64,000 bases of DNA from Myxocyprinus asiaticus (taxonomy: Eukaryota; Chordata; Actinopteri; Cypriniformes; Catostomidae), in NCBI RefSeq assembly GCF_019703515.2, contig NC_059385.1:34005501-34069500 (forward strand), in the 5' to 3' direction. Positions within the stretch are counted from its first letter, which is position 1. Every line of letters begins with the position of its first letter. The position numbers were made by a program, and so were the translations under genes. Shown here piece after piece: positions 44,576-54,802 of this stretch. The notes beneath the pieces are model-generated. The model was given only the letters and a program-made list of their open reading frames with translations, was not told the DNA's origin and did not search any database.

Positions 44576-45542
44576 ATTGATATAATAGAAAAATAAATTG
44601 TGTGTCAAAAACAAGATTATACAGACCACATTCCCCATTAATGCAACAATCAAACCCAGAACTTCCCCCCAAACAAAACAAACAGAAAAAAAGAAAAACG
44701 TGCACACGACAGCGCCAACCGGCATCAATCCCTTAAAACTCAAAGAGTCCATGTATGCCTACGAAAGCCCCTGCGACAATATTGCTCAAGTCTGGTGCTT
44801 CTATACAAATTTTGTAAGGCAAAATTACATAACAGAAAATACTTTGTAAAACAGACCCCAGCCAACAGGCAGAATAACAGAAAAAACATGTAGATTCATT
44901 CACAGAACCGTCTCGAATGTGTGTTCCTCCACAAAATAAACTCCAGCTGATATAAAGCCGTTCAGTTTTCTCGGACAGACAAACAACTGTTCAGTGAGCC
45001 GGCTGTTATGAGTGCAGCGGATGACATAATCATTCCAATGTCCCGCAAAAATACTCAACAAAACATACTCCAGCCAGCAGGAGGAATAAGCACAAAGGAC
45101 AAACAGATTTATCCACAGCTGTTCCAAAGGAGTGATATTCAACAGAACAAGCTCCAGCCGCTAGGCAGAGCCAGCACGAAAAACAAAACCAGCATCCCGG
45201 TTCCTCGGATGATCAAGAGCCAAACTAACTGCGAGGCCGAAAAAAAAAATAAAATACACCATAACTTACTCAGCCTGTCAACTTTATAAAAGGCATCCTT
45301 TGTGAGCATGTAGATATTTTGCGGTCATCCATAGTGTCCACTCTCAATCTGGCCAGAAACTTCAGTGTAGAAAATATCTTCCGTCAATGCAAAAGTTTCT
45401 TGGAGTCATGCCACAAAACAAATTCCAGCCGCTAGGCGGAGCCAGCGCAAAAAGAAACAAAAATGGCACCCATCTTCCTCAGATAATACAGTCCCTGAAC
45501 CGCGAGTCAGTCCACTAATATAAGAAACATCCAATGGCTTAC

Positions 45543-46385
45543 TCACTCCAATGTATTTATAAAGGAGAGTGCCAGTTTTGGACAAGTAAATACTTTGCGA
45601 TCATTTTTCGTTTCTATTCTCAGTTTGGCCGGAAACATCAGAGCAAACGAGATCTTTTTCTGATGTAAGAGTTTCTTGCGTTCCTTGAACCGATCGCGTT
45701 TCTCTCTTGTTGAGTTCGCAAAGTCCGGGAACAAGAAAATATTGTGATTCTCCCAAGAAAGCTTCCCTTTGCTCCTCGCCTGGCGCAACACAAGATCTTT
45801 ATCGGATGATCTCAAAAATTTGGCCAGAATCGATCTGGGCCTATCTCCCTCAGCAGATCTGTGAGCTGGCACTCTGTGAGCTCGCTCGATTTCCATCTTC
45901 TGGCCTGTTATGTCGAGTAGACACGGGAAGAGCTCGTTCAGGAATTTCACCATATCTCTGCCCTCTTCATGCTCAGGAATTCCAACAATTCGCATGTTAT
46001 TCCTTCGGCTCATATTTTCAAAATATTCCAGTTTTTCCGAAATTAATTCTAAATCTGTTTTGGTCGCGGGCGGATTAGCGGTTAATTCCCTTTCCGATGA
46101 CTCAAGATAATCGATTCATTTTTCAACTTCTGTCACTCTTGTAAACAACTCAGAGAATTTTGTTTCCATCGCCGTAATCGATCGACGTATTACAGCGAGA
46201 TCTTCCAAGTCAGCAAGAACCTTCGTTAGCATCACCGACATGTTGGACAACTGATGCTGAATATCTTCTCCCGACGTGCCGTCCAAATCGTGTCTCCGGT
46301 CCGCAGTCTCGTCAGAGGCCTCAGCTTGAACACATAAGTGTCTTTTAATGTCTTCAGAGTCTGAGGATTTTGACTTCTTTGCCAT
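45543..46385 (-). pseudogene. LINE ORF1 of L1-C
   Basis: The minus-strand start at 46385 gives 'MAKKSKSSDSEDIKRHLCVQ'. A stop near 46115 ends the coiled-coil portion after 'TRVTEVEK'. The same frame resumes and from 46013 reads 'MSRRNNMRIVGIPEHEEGRD' through 'DFANSTREKRDRFKERKKLL' to 'LALSFINTLE'. Apart from the one stop this is the most complete ORF1 here (about 280 residues). Confidence 0.87.
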
Positions 46386-46517
46386 GTTTACCTCAAAGAG
46401 CAAGTATGTAATTGGGTGTATCGAATCTAACCAGATTATAACATGAAAATAATTAAAAAACTAGCAAAGTTCACAGAGCTCGTGTCTCACACGTCTGCTT
46501 CTCGCATGGCGTCCCCG

Positions 46518-47068
46518 GAACCTTTCAGGAAAGCTAATTCTTAATTCTTTTCTAAATGAAACTAGGCCTGTTTGTTTAAGGAAGACAAATTAATCTCACA
46601 TCCGACTTCATTTTTACTGTTACAGTGATTCTTTACACTGTACAGTGACTTTTGGTTCACCTGGAGAAAATGTATCTCTTTTACAAGGGAAAGCATTTGG
46701 TGAAAACTGTTGTATAAATGCTTAATTGGTTGTTTTGTGCAGGAGCTTGTTTTGTCATTGTCAAGTTCTCAGCGCTCCTCTTAAAAGTACTGCCAATGAT
46801 TCAAATGGCGCGCTATTACATGCTGTGGAGGTGAGGGCGTGGCCGGGCCGTGAGGGTGCACGCCTGGCGCTGAGTGGCTCAATCAGTGGGAGAGAGTGAA
46901 GATGAGTAGTCGGGGATGCCAGTGAGAGAGACACGTTTGTGTGCGTGTTTCAGTTCAAAGGCCTGTACCATGAAGGTTGCTGAATGAACTTTCAGGTTGA
47001 CAAATTCAAACCAATCCAATCAGGCTTAATTGGTACCATAATGCAGCTCATCAATTTTCTCTGGCAAT
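46518..47068. other. Spacer with a GC-rich remnant
   Basis: AT-rich up to about 46800. A GC-rich block at 46830-46960 ('gcgtggccgggccg', 'cgcctggcgctgagtggctc') resembles retroelement LTR or leader sequence in composition, but I could not assign it. No frame is supported. Confidence 0.35.
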
Positions 47069-47615
47069 GTCTCATTTGGAAGGCTGCGTCCTCCAGAGGT
47101 CGCATTTCTCGGCCGCATACGTCGTCAAGGCTGTCTCGTTTCATAAAAGCGAGTAGGACACTTTGAATGCAGCCTTCGAATGCGACCTTCTTTCACGGGA
47201 ATTTGGAGGATGCATGAGGTGTATCATTTGTGGGCACTCACAACCCACAATTCTTTGCTTCAATGGAAATGTCTAAAAAAAAATATGCCAATTTGCCCGT
47301 AAATATGATGTTCAAACGAAAGTAATGTTAATTCTCAAGTTGAAGTACCTCAGTAGATGGGCGCAGAGTATATAATATGTATTATTATATTAATATATAA
47401 TTAAAATAAAGTATTAGACTAGGGACTTTGTTCCCTTCTCACTCAAAGTGCTCGCGCTTGTTAAAGAGTGGTGTGCTGTCATAGCAACCATGTTACGTTC
47501 CGTTTCCATTTGTCCTACGAAGGCCGTCTCGTTTAAATTAGATTTGTTTAAAGGAGGACACTCGGTATACCTGCAGCCTTCAGTGCTACCTAGCACGCAG
47601 CCTTCGAAACGAGAC
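47069..47615. mobile_element. MITE with inverted ends GTCTCATTTGGAAGGCTGCGTCC
   Basis: The left end 'gtctcatttggaaggctgcg' is matched by the complement of the right end ('cgcagccttcgaaacgagac' at 47596-47615). A second internal copy of the motif ('gaaggccgtctcgtttaaat') lies near 47518. The 547-bp length and absence of a transposase indicate a non-autonomous DNA transposon. The right two thirds recur at 19432-19785. I could not identify a clear target-site duplication. Confidence 0.65.
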
Positions 47616-48024
47616 ACAGCCTCTGTCAACTCAGGCTTCGATCCTGACTTTAAGATTAGATTACCGCTCGTTCACATGAAAGAGTGACATTTGCAGCACA
47701 CAACCAATCGTGTGAGAGAACGTGATTCACTTCTCGCCAGAGACTCAGCGGGATTTACCTCTCTGCTGAAAGCTGATGATTATGAAAATAAGAATTTAAA
47801 TTCACTCTGCACAAGATATTGATTTAAAAATATATTACACATTTTTTTAAATGCATTTACACTGCTCAAGAGTTCTGCATGAAATCATGAAGACTTAAAA
47901 CACATGATTTACACAATACAAGGGATAACTGCAAAATTATGAAGCAATTAAAGACATTTACACAACAAGAAGGTGTAATAAAGGTGCAGTATGTAAGATT
48001 CAGAAACCCTTGTTATTAATGACA
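47616..48024. other. Spacer before the LTR element
   Basis: AT-rich sequence with no supported gene. 'aaaggtgcagtatgtaagat' at 47980-48000, followed by 'ttattaatgaca', looks like part of a dispersed repeat whose continuation ('atttggtttcattg') may follow the right LTR at 52622. Confidence 0.35.
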
Positions 48025-48315
48025 CGTGTCGTTCTGTGGGAGAGGAAGGGCGGTAAGGCTCGTCACCTGGGTCGTAATTATCTGTAACACCTGTCTCTCA
48101 TTGTAGTGATGGCGGAGGGAGACCTGAAAAGGCACGCCAGAGCGTCAGAGTGGGGAGAGAGACCAGAGTCGGTTCGTGAAGCTGTTTGTGTGTTTAGCCA
48201 TCAAGAGCCCTTTTTGTTTAAGTTTTATTAAGATTGAGAGAGAGTAATAAAACACTCACCTTTGACTGTTCGCTGTCTCCTGACTCCTTTGCCCAGAACT
48301 TAGAAAGCTGCTACA
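48025..48315 (+). repeat. 5' LTR of the Gmr1-like element
   Basis: It aligns end to end with 52331-52621. It begins 'cgtgtcgttctg' (the right LTR has 'tgtgtcggtctg', so the canonical TG start is mutated here) and ends in 'aaagctgctaca'. It contains 'agtaataaaacactcac' (48246 on), a candidate polyadenylation signal shared by both LTRs. Confidence 0.9.
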
Positions 48316-48316
48316 G

Positions 48317-48334
48317 TGGTGCCAAAAACACGGC
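48317..48334 (+). other. Primer-binding site
   Basis: 'tggtgccaaaaacacgg' starts two bases after the LTR and begins with TGG, complementary to a tRNA CCA end, as expected for minus-strand priming. The tRNA identity cannot be settled from sequence alone. Confidence 0.6.
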
Positions 48335-48353
48335 TTTGGAGGAGTACGCCATT

Positions 48354-49789
48354 ATGGAGTCCTCACCGCTGGGCGAAGTCTTCAAAACCCTCGCCAGCAT
48401 CCAGTAGACTCAACACCAGGCCCTCATGGACATACGCCTGGAGCAGGAACAGTGTTTCCAAGTCCTGCTCCAGGCACAAGCGGAGGACCGGCAGGTGCTG
48501 ATCACCAGAGAGGGGGCTGGCGCTGCAACCTCCCCGGAACCCACCTGACCCTAATGAAGATGGGGCCAGACGATGACCCGGAGGCCTTTCTGGACCTCTT
48601 TGAGAAGACAGCAGAGGTATGGAAGTGGCCTCCTGACCAGTGGGTGGCCTGGCTATGGCACTTATCCGGAGAGGCGCAGCTGGCAGCACAAAAAATTCCC
48701 GCCACCAGCCTCCTTAATTATAAACATCTGAAGAAGGCTATCCAGCAACGTGTTGGTCGTAGCCACGAACAAAGCCGTCAGCTCTTTCGGTCTCTGAGTT
48801 TCAGGAAGCACGGCCGCCCGTTCGCTTTTGCTCAGAAGCTCCAGGATGCCTGCTGGAAATGGTTGCAAGCGGAAGGAACCCACGGCGTTGTGGATGTAGC
48901 TGACCTGGCGGTACTGGAGCAGTTCTTCGCCCAGCTTCCACGAGGTACAGAACGTCCAAATGGGTCCAGTGCCACCGCCCAGCGTCACTGGAGGAGGCCA
49001 TCCAGCTGGCAGAGGACTACATGGCGGCATTTCCAGGAGGCAGCGATCCAGTTTTTATCTTTTCCTTCTTCTCTCTCTGCTCTCTCTCTCCAAACCCTGT
49101 GTCTCATGTTCCTTCCCCCTCCCCCCACCACGTCCCTCCCAGGAGGAGCCCTGCCCAAACCCCATCCCCGGTCCAGGGGACCCCTCCCCTTGTCTGTCCC
49201 TCCTACTCCCTCTGTCTCCCTCCGCTATCCCCCCCAGGTTGGCGAAACCGCCCCCACAAGTGCAGAAGGAAGGCCTGGTCTGTGCACGGTCTGCTGGAGC
49301 TATGGGGAAGCCGGGCACAGTCAGGATCGGTGTCCGGTGATGGAGGTGGGAACACTGGTCCAGATACCCGATGCTCCACAGGCCACTTCAAATCGGTCAG
49401 GGGCATATCGGATACCGGTAAGAGTAAAAGGAGATACACATCAAGCTTTGGTGGATACGGGTTGTTCTCAAACCTCAATCCACCAACGCTTGGTACAAGG
49501 CGGGGCATTGGATAGGAATAAGTGGGTGAGGGTGAGGTGTGTGCATGGTGACATTCACAAGTGTACAGTGGTTACCACTGAGATACGATTCAGGGGGGAA
49601 AGGCATAGAGTCGAGATGGCGGTTAATTCCCACCTCACCCATCCACTAATTCTGGGAACCAATTGGCCTGGTTTAAAAAATTTATTGAGGGTAATGTGTG
49701 TGGATGGGTCCTGGAAAATAGTGTGTGACGTGCGATGTTATGGCGGGGGAGGCGGTGTCAGGGGCTTTGACGTCTGCTCCGCATCATGA
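48354..49789 (+). pseudogene. Gag-protease of the Gmr1-like element
   Basis: The first ATG (48354) opens 'MESSPLGEVFKTLASIQ' but meets a stop at once. The protein resumes as a helical segment, shifts frame near 48540 and then stays open to 49789. The capsid-like part ('DPEAFLDLFEKTAEVWKWPP', 'WLWHLSGEAQLAAQ') resembles the SCAN-like capsid region of this group. A C-x2-C-x7-H-x4-C knuckle lies at 49285-49335 ('CTVC...GHSQDRC'). The aspartic protease motif 'ALVDTGCSQTSIH' lies near 49445-49485, with 'LILGTNW' near 49650. Protease and gag share one frame. The active-site DTG is intact, but the start region is broken. Confidence 0.8.
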
Positions 49790-50006
49790 TGACACAGATG
49801 GGGGAATTCCCATACTCAGGGGCTTCCCTGTTGTGTGACAAGTCCCTCAAGCTTGCCTTTGACCAGGTGAAAGTAACTGATGGTCAACAGCTCTAGCCTA
49901 ATGTTGCGCTCACATATCCGTACTTTTCCATTATTAAAGAGTGATTGTATCGAGTGACGCAGGACATTCAGACTGAAGAGAATACAACGCAGCTCATTAT
50001 AACATA

Positions 50007-51010
50007 ATGGCTGGCCACTTAGCTCACGAAAAACATTGAAACGCATAATGGCCCGTTTCTTTTGGCTGAGCATTCACGACGACGTATGCAAATGGTGTGC
50101 GTCATGCTGTGAATGCCAGTTGGTGAATCCGCCGGCCACCCCAAAAGCGCCATTGCGCCCTCTGCCGTTGATCGAGAACCCTTCGAGAGAATTGACATGG
50201 ACCTTGTCGGACCATTAGAGCGGACTGCACACGGGCATCACTTTGTACTAGTTCTGGTGGACTATGCAACGCGATATCCAGAAGCAGTGCCTCTTCGCAA
50301 TATCTCAGCACATAGTGTTGCGGAGGCACTCTTAAAAATTATCTCCCAGGTGGGGATTCCAAAAGAAATCCTCACTGACCAAGGCACAACATTCATGTGA
50401 TGTACACTAGGCGAATTGTACGAATTATTAGGCATTAAGTCGATTCACACCATTGTTTATCACCCGCAAAGCGACGGGTTGGTCAAACGATTTAATAAGA
50501 CCTTGAAAAACATGATTCGTAAATGCCAAAAATTGGGATAAGTGGATCGAACCCGTTGTTTGCAGTGCGAGAGGTCCCGCAAGCCTCCACAGGGTTTTCC
50601 CCATTTGAGCTACTGTATGGGCATCGGCCGCACGGCGTGCTTGACGTCATACGGGAAGCTTGGGAGGAAGGACCTTCGAATAGCAAAAACCAAATTCAAT
50701 ACGTTCTTGACCTTAGAGCAAAACTCCACACTTTGGGGCAGGTAACACAGGAGAATTTGGTCCAAGCGCAAGAACGTCAACGCTGACTGTACAACAGGGG
50801 CGCTCGACTATGGGAATTCGCAAAGGGAGATAAAGTGCTTGTATTGCTGCCCACTTCGTGCTCCAAATTACTCACCAAGTGGCAAGGACCATTTAAGGTC
50901 ACACGACAAGTTGGAGATCTTGATTATAAGGTTAAGCGAACGGATAGGGGAGGAGCACGTCAAATCTACCACCTCAACCTCCTCAAACCATGGAGGGAGG
51001 CGGTGCCTTT
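50007..51010 (+). pseudogene. Integrase of the Gmr1-like element, upstream of RT
   Basis: The zinc-binding part ends in 'VCKWCASCCECQLV' (near 50085-50125), preceded by histidines in 'AGHLAHEK'. The catalytic core shows 'RIDMDLVGPLE' (first Asp), 'LVLVDYATRYPEAVPL' and 'EILTDQGTTF' (second Asp). The third catalytic residue, expected as Glu in the 'DGLVxRFN' block near 50470-50495, is Lys. A stop follows 'TTFM' at 50398. The C-terminal GPY/F-type module is 'LLTKWQGPFKV' near 50870-50900. Lys for Glu alone would abolish strand transfer. Its place before RT is the diagnostic oddity of the element. Confidence 0.85.
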
Positions 51011-52290
51011 AGCCTTGACGATGGTAGTTCCAGAGAGGGCAGAGCTCGGGCCGGATATATCTCCCAAACCAAATTCATTCATCCTGGTCCCTTGCGGACA
51101 CCACCTCACAGACACTGCCCGGTTGCAAACGGAATTCACGGACGTGTTTTCACCCCTTCCCGGTCACACAAACCTTAGAGCACCATATTGAGACCACCCC
51201 GGGGGTGGTGGTTCGTAGCCGCCCCTATCGTCTTCCTGAACACAAGAAAAAGATTGTTCAGGAAGAATTAGAGGCAGTGCTTGAAATGGGCATAATAAAA
51301 GAGTCGCACAGTGATTGGGCCAGCCCGGTAGTTCTGGTACCATAGAGCGACGGCTCAGTCCGGTTCTGTGTTGACTACCGGAAAGTGAACGCGGTGTCCA
51401 AATTTGATGCTTATACAATGCCATGAATTGATGAGTTACTCGATCGGTTGGGCGCGGCTCAATTTTACTCGACGCTGGACTTAACAAAGGGTTATTGTTT
51501 GGTTTGTTCGAATTCATGTTTCAGCGCCTCGTGGACAAGATTCACACACAGCATATGCAACATCTGAGGGCTGTCCTGAGAGCTCTGCGGCAGGTGGGAC
51601 TCACGGCCAACCCGAAGAAGTGCACAATTGGGCGGGTGGAAGTTAGGTATCTGGGGTTCCACTTGGGTCACGGGCAGGTGCGTCCACAGGTTAACAAAAC
51701 CGCAGCGATCGCAGCCTGCCCGGCGCCCAAGACCAAAAAGGAGGTAAGGCAGTTTTTGGGGCTGGCTGGCTACTACTGTAGGTATGTGCCTAGCTATTCT
51801 GATGTCACCAGCCCACTGACTGACCTTACTAAAAAGGGAGCTCCCAATCCAGTCTAGTGGGCAGAGTCGTGCCAACAGGCTTTCCCTAAGGTAAAGTCCG
51901 CACTGTGGCGGGCTGCTTTCACATGCACTTCTCTCTCCCCATTATTTTGCAGACTGACGCATCTGACAGAGGGCTGGGCACGGTGCTCTCGCAGGAAGTG
52001 GGAGGGGAGGAACGGCCAGTGCTATTTATTACTCGCAAGCTCTCCTTCAGGGAGACAAAGTATAGTACCATCGAGAAGTCTTGCGATTAAGTGGGCTGTT
52101 CTTACCCTCCACTACTACCTGCTGGGGCAGGTCTTCACCCTCTGTTCCAATCACACTCCTCTGCAGTGGATCCAATGCATGAAGGATACTAACGTGCGGA
52201 TCACCCATTGGTATCGGGCTCTTCAGCCCTTTAAATTCGAGGTGGTCCACAGACCGGGGGCGCAGATGGTCGTGGCTGAATTTCTCTCCA
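51011..52290 (+). pseudogene. Reverse transcriptase-RNase H of the Gmr1-like element, catalytic part deleted
   Basis: RT begins with 'LQTEFTDVFSPLPGHT' (near 51125) and, after a frameshift near 51170, continues 'EELEAVLEMGIIKESHSDWA', 'SVRFCVDYRKVN' and 'FYSTLDLTKGY' with two stops. The block carrying the catalytic Asp pair is missing: sequence near 51500-51540 jumps to the thumb ('HMQHLRAVLRALRQVGLTAN', 'GFHLGHGQVRP'). RNase H starts at 'IILQTDASDRGLGTVLSQ' (near 51945), shifts near 52085 and ends in 'HRPGAQMVVAEFLSRN' at 52290. The deletion makes autonomous reverse transcription impossible. Confidence 0.83.
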
Positions 52291-52296
52291 GAAATG

Positions 52297-52330
52297 TGGG
52301 GGGGGGAGTAGGCAGGCCGGGGCGTGGTCA
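52297..52330 (+). other. Polypurine tract region
   Basis: A run of ten G followed by 'agtagg' (52298-52313) sits just upstream of the right LTR, and a second purine-rich patch 'ggccggggcgtgg' follows. One of these is expected to prime plus-strand DNA; which one is uncertain. Confidence 0.45.
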
Positions 52331-52621
52331 TGTGTCGGTCTGCGGGAGAGGGAGAGCGATAAGGCTCGTCACCTGGGTCATAATTATCTCTAACACCTGT
52401 CTCTCATTATAGTGATGGCGGAGGGAGACCTGAAAAGGCACGCCAGAGCATCAGAGTGGGGAGAGAGACCACAGCCTGTTCGTGAAGCTGTTTGTGTGTT
52501 TGACCATCAAGAGCCCTTTTTGTTTAAGTTTTATTAAGACTGTGAGAGAGTAATAAAACACTCACCTTTGACTGTTCACTGTCTCCTGACTCCTTTGCCC
52601 AGAACTTAGAAAGCTGCTACA
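52331..52621 (+). repeat. 3' LTR of the Gmr1-like element
   Basis: It begins 'tgtgtcggtctg' and ends 'aaagctgctaca', so it shows the canonical TG...CA ends. It differs from the 5' LTR at scattered positions, for example 'gtcataattatctcta' versus 'gtcgtaattatctgta'. Confidence 0.9.
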
Positions 52622-52680
52622 ATTTGGTTTCATTGTTTGGAGCTTACATGAATATTCATGAGTTTCCTCAACATGCGAGT

Positions 52681-54345
52681 GGGATTTGCTGATAAAATTT
52701 AAAAATATGTGAACTGGAGGATGTATAACTGGATAATGGATTTTTTATTTGAACAGACAATACAAGTTAGAGTAGGAACATCTTATTCAAAAATTCATCC
52801 AATACCAGGTCTCGTAAGCAACCAAATTGGCCCAGTTGCTTGGAAAGGTAGAGTTACATGAGGTAACCTCTTTGTGGTCGCTATAATGTGGTTCTCGCTC
52901 TCGGTGGAGTGCGTGGTGAGTTGCGCATGGATGCCGCGGAGAATAGCGTGAAGCCTCCACATGTGCTATATCTCCACGGTAAAGCGCTCAACAAGCCACG
53001 TGATAAGATGCGTGGATTGACTGTCTCAGACACGGAGGCAACTGATATTCATCCTCCGCCACCCGGATTGAGGCGAGTCACTATGCCACCATGAGGACTT
53101 AGAGCGCATTGGGAATTGGGCATTCCAAATTGAGGAGAAAAGGGGAGAAAAAAAATTCACCCAATAGAAAATGGAACCCCTCAAGGAAGCGTATGTAGTC
53201 CAATACCATATAATATTATGATCAATGATATTTTTAAGGAAGTTAAAGGGGATATAGGAAGATCGCTTTATGTGGATGATGGAGCAATATGGAACAGGGT
53301 TCGTAATATTCTACATGTATTACAAGGTAACAGCAGCTGACAAAGTTGAACAATTGGCTAATTGGAGCTTTCAGCTATCTGTGGCTAAAACCCTAGTGGT
53401 GTGTTTTACAAGAAGAGCCAGTGATCCAAAAGTAAATGTTAAATTGTACAGGCAATTACTAGAGCAGCCAATTAGATTCTTGGGTGTGTGGATGGATGCC
53501 AGGTTAACTTTTGGAATGCCTGCCCAGAAATAAATAGATAAATGTAAAAAAAGGCGTAAATATTTTAAGATGCTTGGCTGGAGTTGATTGGGGTGCCAGT
53601 CGATTATCACTTATACTATGAATATACGAATATACTATGCACTAATTAGATAAACGCTGGACTATGGGAGCATGGTCTATGGATCTGCATCACCAAAAAT
53701 AATTAAAAAGGTTGAAACGGTACAGGCTCAGGCATTAAGAATTTGCTATGGTGGTTTTAGATCTTCACCAATTCCAGCATTGCAGGTGGAGATAGGGGAA
53801 CCACCATTGCATATTTGAAGACTTAAATTGGCAATGGCATACTGGATGAACTTGAAAGGACACACTGAGATTCACCCAGTTAAAAAAGTATTGGAAGAGT
53901 GTTGGGAGCACAGAGTATGTAAAATCAGAAGCTTTGGCTGGACAACAGAGAATGGGTCTCACAGATATAATAGTTAGCCCCTCTGTTACTGTACCAAATA
54001 CTCCTTCATGGCTATTTCATATGCCTCTTGTTGACTTTCAGTTGCAGGAGAGGATTAAAAATTAGAGAAATAATTCTAAAGAGATAGTTGTGCAGCAGTA
54101 TTTAGAACAGATTTATTTTTCAGCCCTTCATACATATATTTGTAGATGGTTCTATGGATACTTCCTTAAAGTTAGTACTGGAAAAAGGATAAGTGTCAGC
54201 ACTCCAGTGGAGGAAACCCAACCTGTAAATACTGTAATATGCTCAGATTCATTATCAGGTCTAACAAGTATACTAAGTGGTGAATCATCAACAAGACAAA
54301 ACTTAATATATGACATTCTTCAAAACTTGTTTAGAGTTCGAAATA
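52681..54345 (+). mobile_element. I-clade-like LINE remnant with RT and RNase H pieces
   Basis: After removing the SINE at 52805-53150, the plus strand reads 'YVNWRMYNWIMDFLFEQTIQ', then 'GTPQGSVVSPILFNIMINDI' and 'GRSLYVDDGAIW' (catalytic YVDD near 53272). The thumb region follows ('LANWSFQLSVAKTLVVCF', 'IRFLGVWMDARLTF'). Near 54230-54330 'VICSDSLSGLTSILSG' looks like an RNase H segment with its central Asp. An RNase H after RT points to the I clade (Nimb-like in fish). Several frameshifts are present. Both ends are missing: the Tc1 element begins at 54346 and the 5' part is not visible. Confidence 0.7.
52805..53150 (+). mobile_element. SINE-like element of 346 bp with a 16-bp target duplication
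   Basis: The LINE sequence is interrupted between 'aaaaattcatccaata' (52789-52804) and 'aaaaattcacccaata' (53151-53166), a 16-bp duplication with one mismatch. The insert ends in an A-rich tail ('gaggagaaaaggggagaaaa'). Near its start 'ttggcccagttgc' fits a polymerase III A box, but the B box ('ggttctcgctc') is poor. It holds no protein frame of its own. The duplication plus A-tail indicate LINE-mediated retroposition. I do not know the family name. Confidence 0.75.
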
Positions 54346-54578
54346 CAGTTGAAGTAATAGTTTACATACACTTAGGTTGAAGTCATTAAAACATTTTGTA
54401 ACCACTCCACAGATTTTATATTAGCAAACTATAGTTTTGGCAAGTCGTTTAGGACATCTACTTTGTGCATGACATGAGTACTTTTTCCAACAATTGTTTA
54501 CAGACAGATTATTTCCCTTTTAATTGACTATATCACAATTCCAGTGGGTCAGAATTTACATACACTAAGTTAACTGTG
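54346..54578 (+). repeat. Left IR/DR of the Tc1 element
   Basis: Two copies of a transposase-binding-type motif occur: the outer at 54357-54378 ('gtttacatacacttaggttg') and the inner at 54551-54576 ('atttacatacactaagttaa'), about 195 bp apart. This paired direct repeat within the terminal repeat is characteristic of the Sleeping Beauty group. Confidence 0.8.
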
Positions 54579-54802
54579 CCTTTAAGCAACTTGGAAAATT
54601 CCAGAAATTTATGTCAAGCCTTTAGATAATTAGCCGGTAAGCTTCTGATAGGAGGTGTACTGAATTGGAGATGTACCTGTGGATGTATTTTAAGGCCTAC
54701 CTTCAAACTCAGTGCCTCTTTGCTTGACATAATGAGAAATTTATTTATTTATTTATTTATTTATTGCAATGAAATGTAAACATAGATATATATTAAAAAA
54801 AA

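Larger units (their letters stand above)
29119..46517 (-). mobile_element. L1/Tx1-type LINE copy L1-C, near full length, split by L1-D
   Basis: The 3' half is 29119-31118 and the 5' half 42551-46517, together about 5.97 kb, the same as the full-length L1-E. The break falls within the RT gene: the left piece ends and the right piece begins with the duplicated 12 bp 'cctcctttctta' (31107-31118 and 42539-42550). Order on the minus strand is short 5' UTR, ORF1 (46385-45543), a spacer of about 1 kb, ORF2, C-rich 3' region and T-rich end. I found no reliable target-site duplication for L1-C itself. It is the oldest element of the nest. Confidence 0.88.
48025..52621 (+). mobile_element. Ty3-type LTR retrotransposon with integrase before RT (Gmr1-like), inactive
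   Basis: Two 291-bp LTRs bound 4.6 kb of coding remnants in the order gag, protease, integrase, reverse transcriptase, RNase H. Ordinary Ty3/gypsy elements have integrase last. Integrase before RT with otherwise Ty3-like sequences is the signature of the Gmr1 group first described from cod. The LTRs are similar but not identical, and the coding region has several frameshifts, stops and deletions, so the copy is not recent. No obvious target duplication flanks it. Confidence 0.85.

Noticed and set aside
48960..49515. Proline-rich frames of 126 and 164 codons overlapping gag-protease
   Set aside because: They are other frames of the same DNA; the zinc-knuckle and DTG motifs lie in the 48452-49789 frame.
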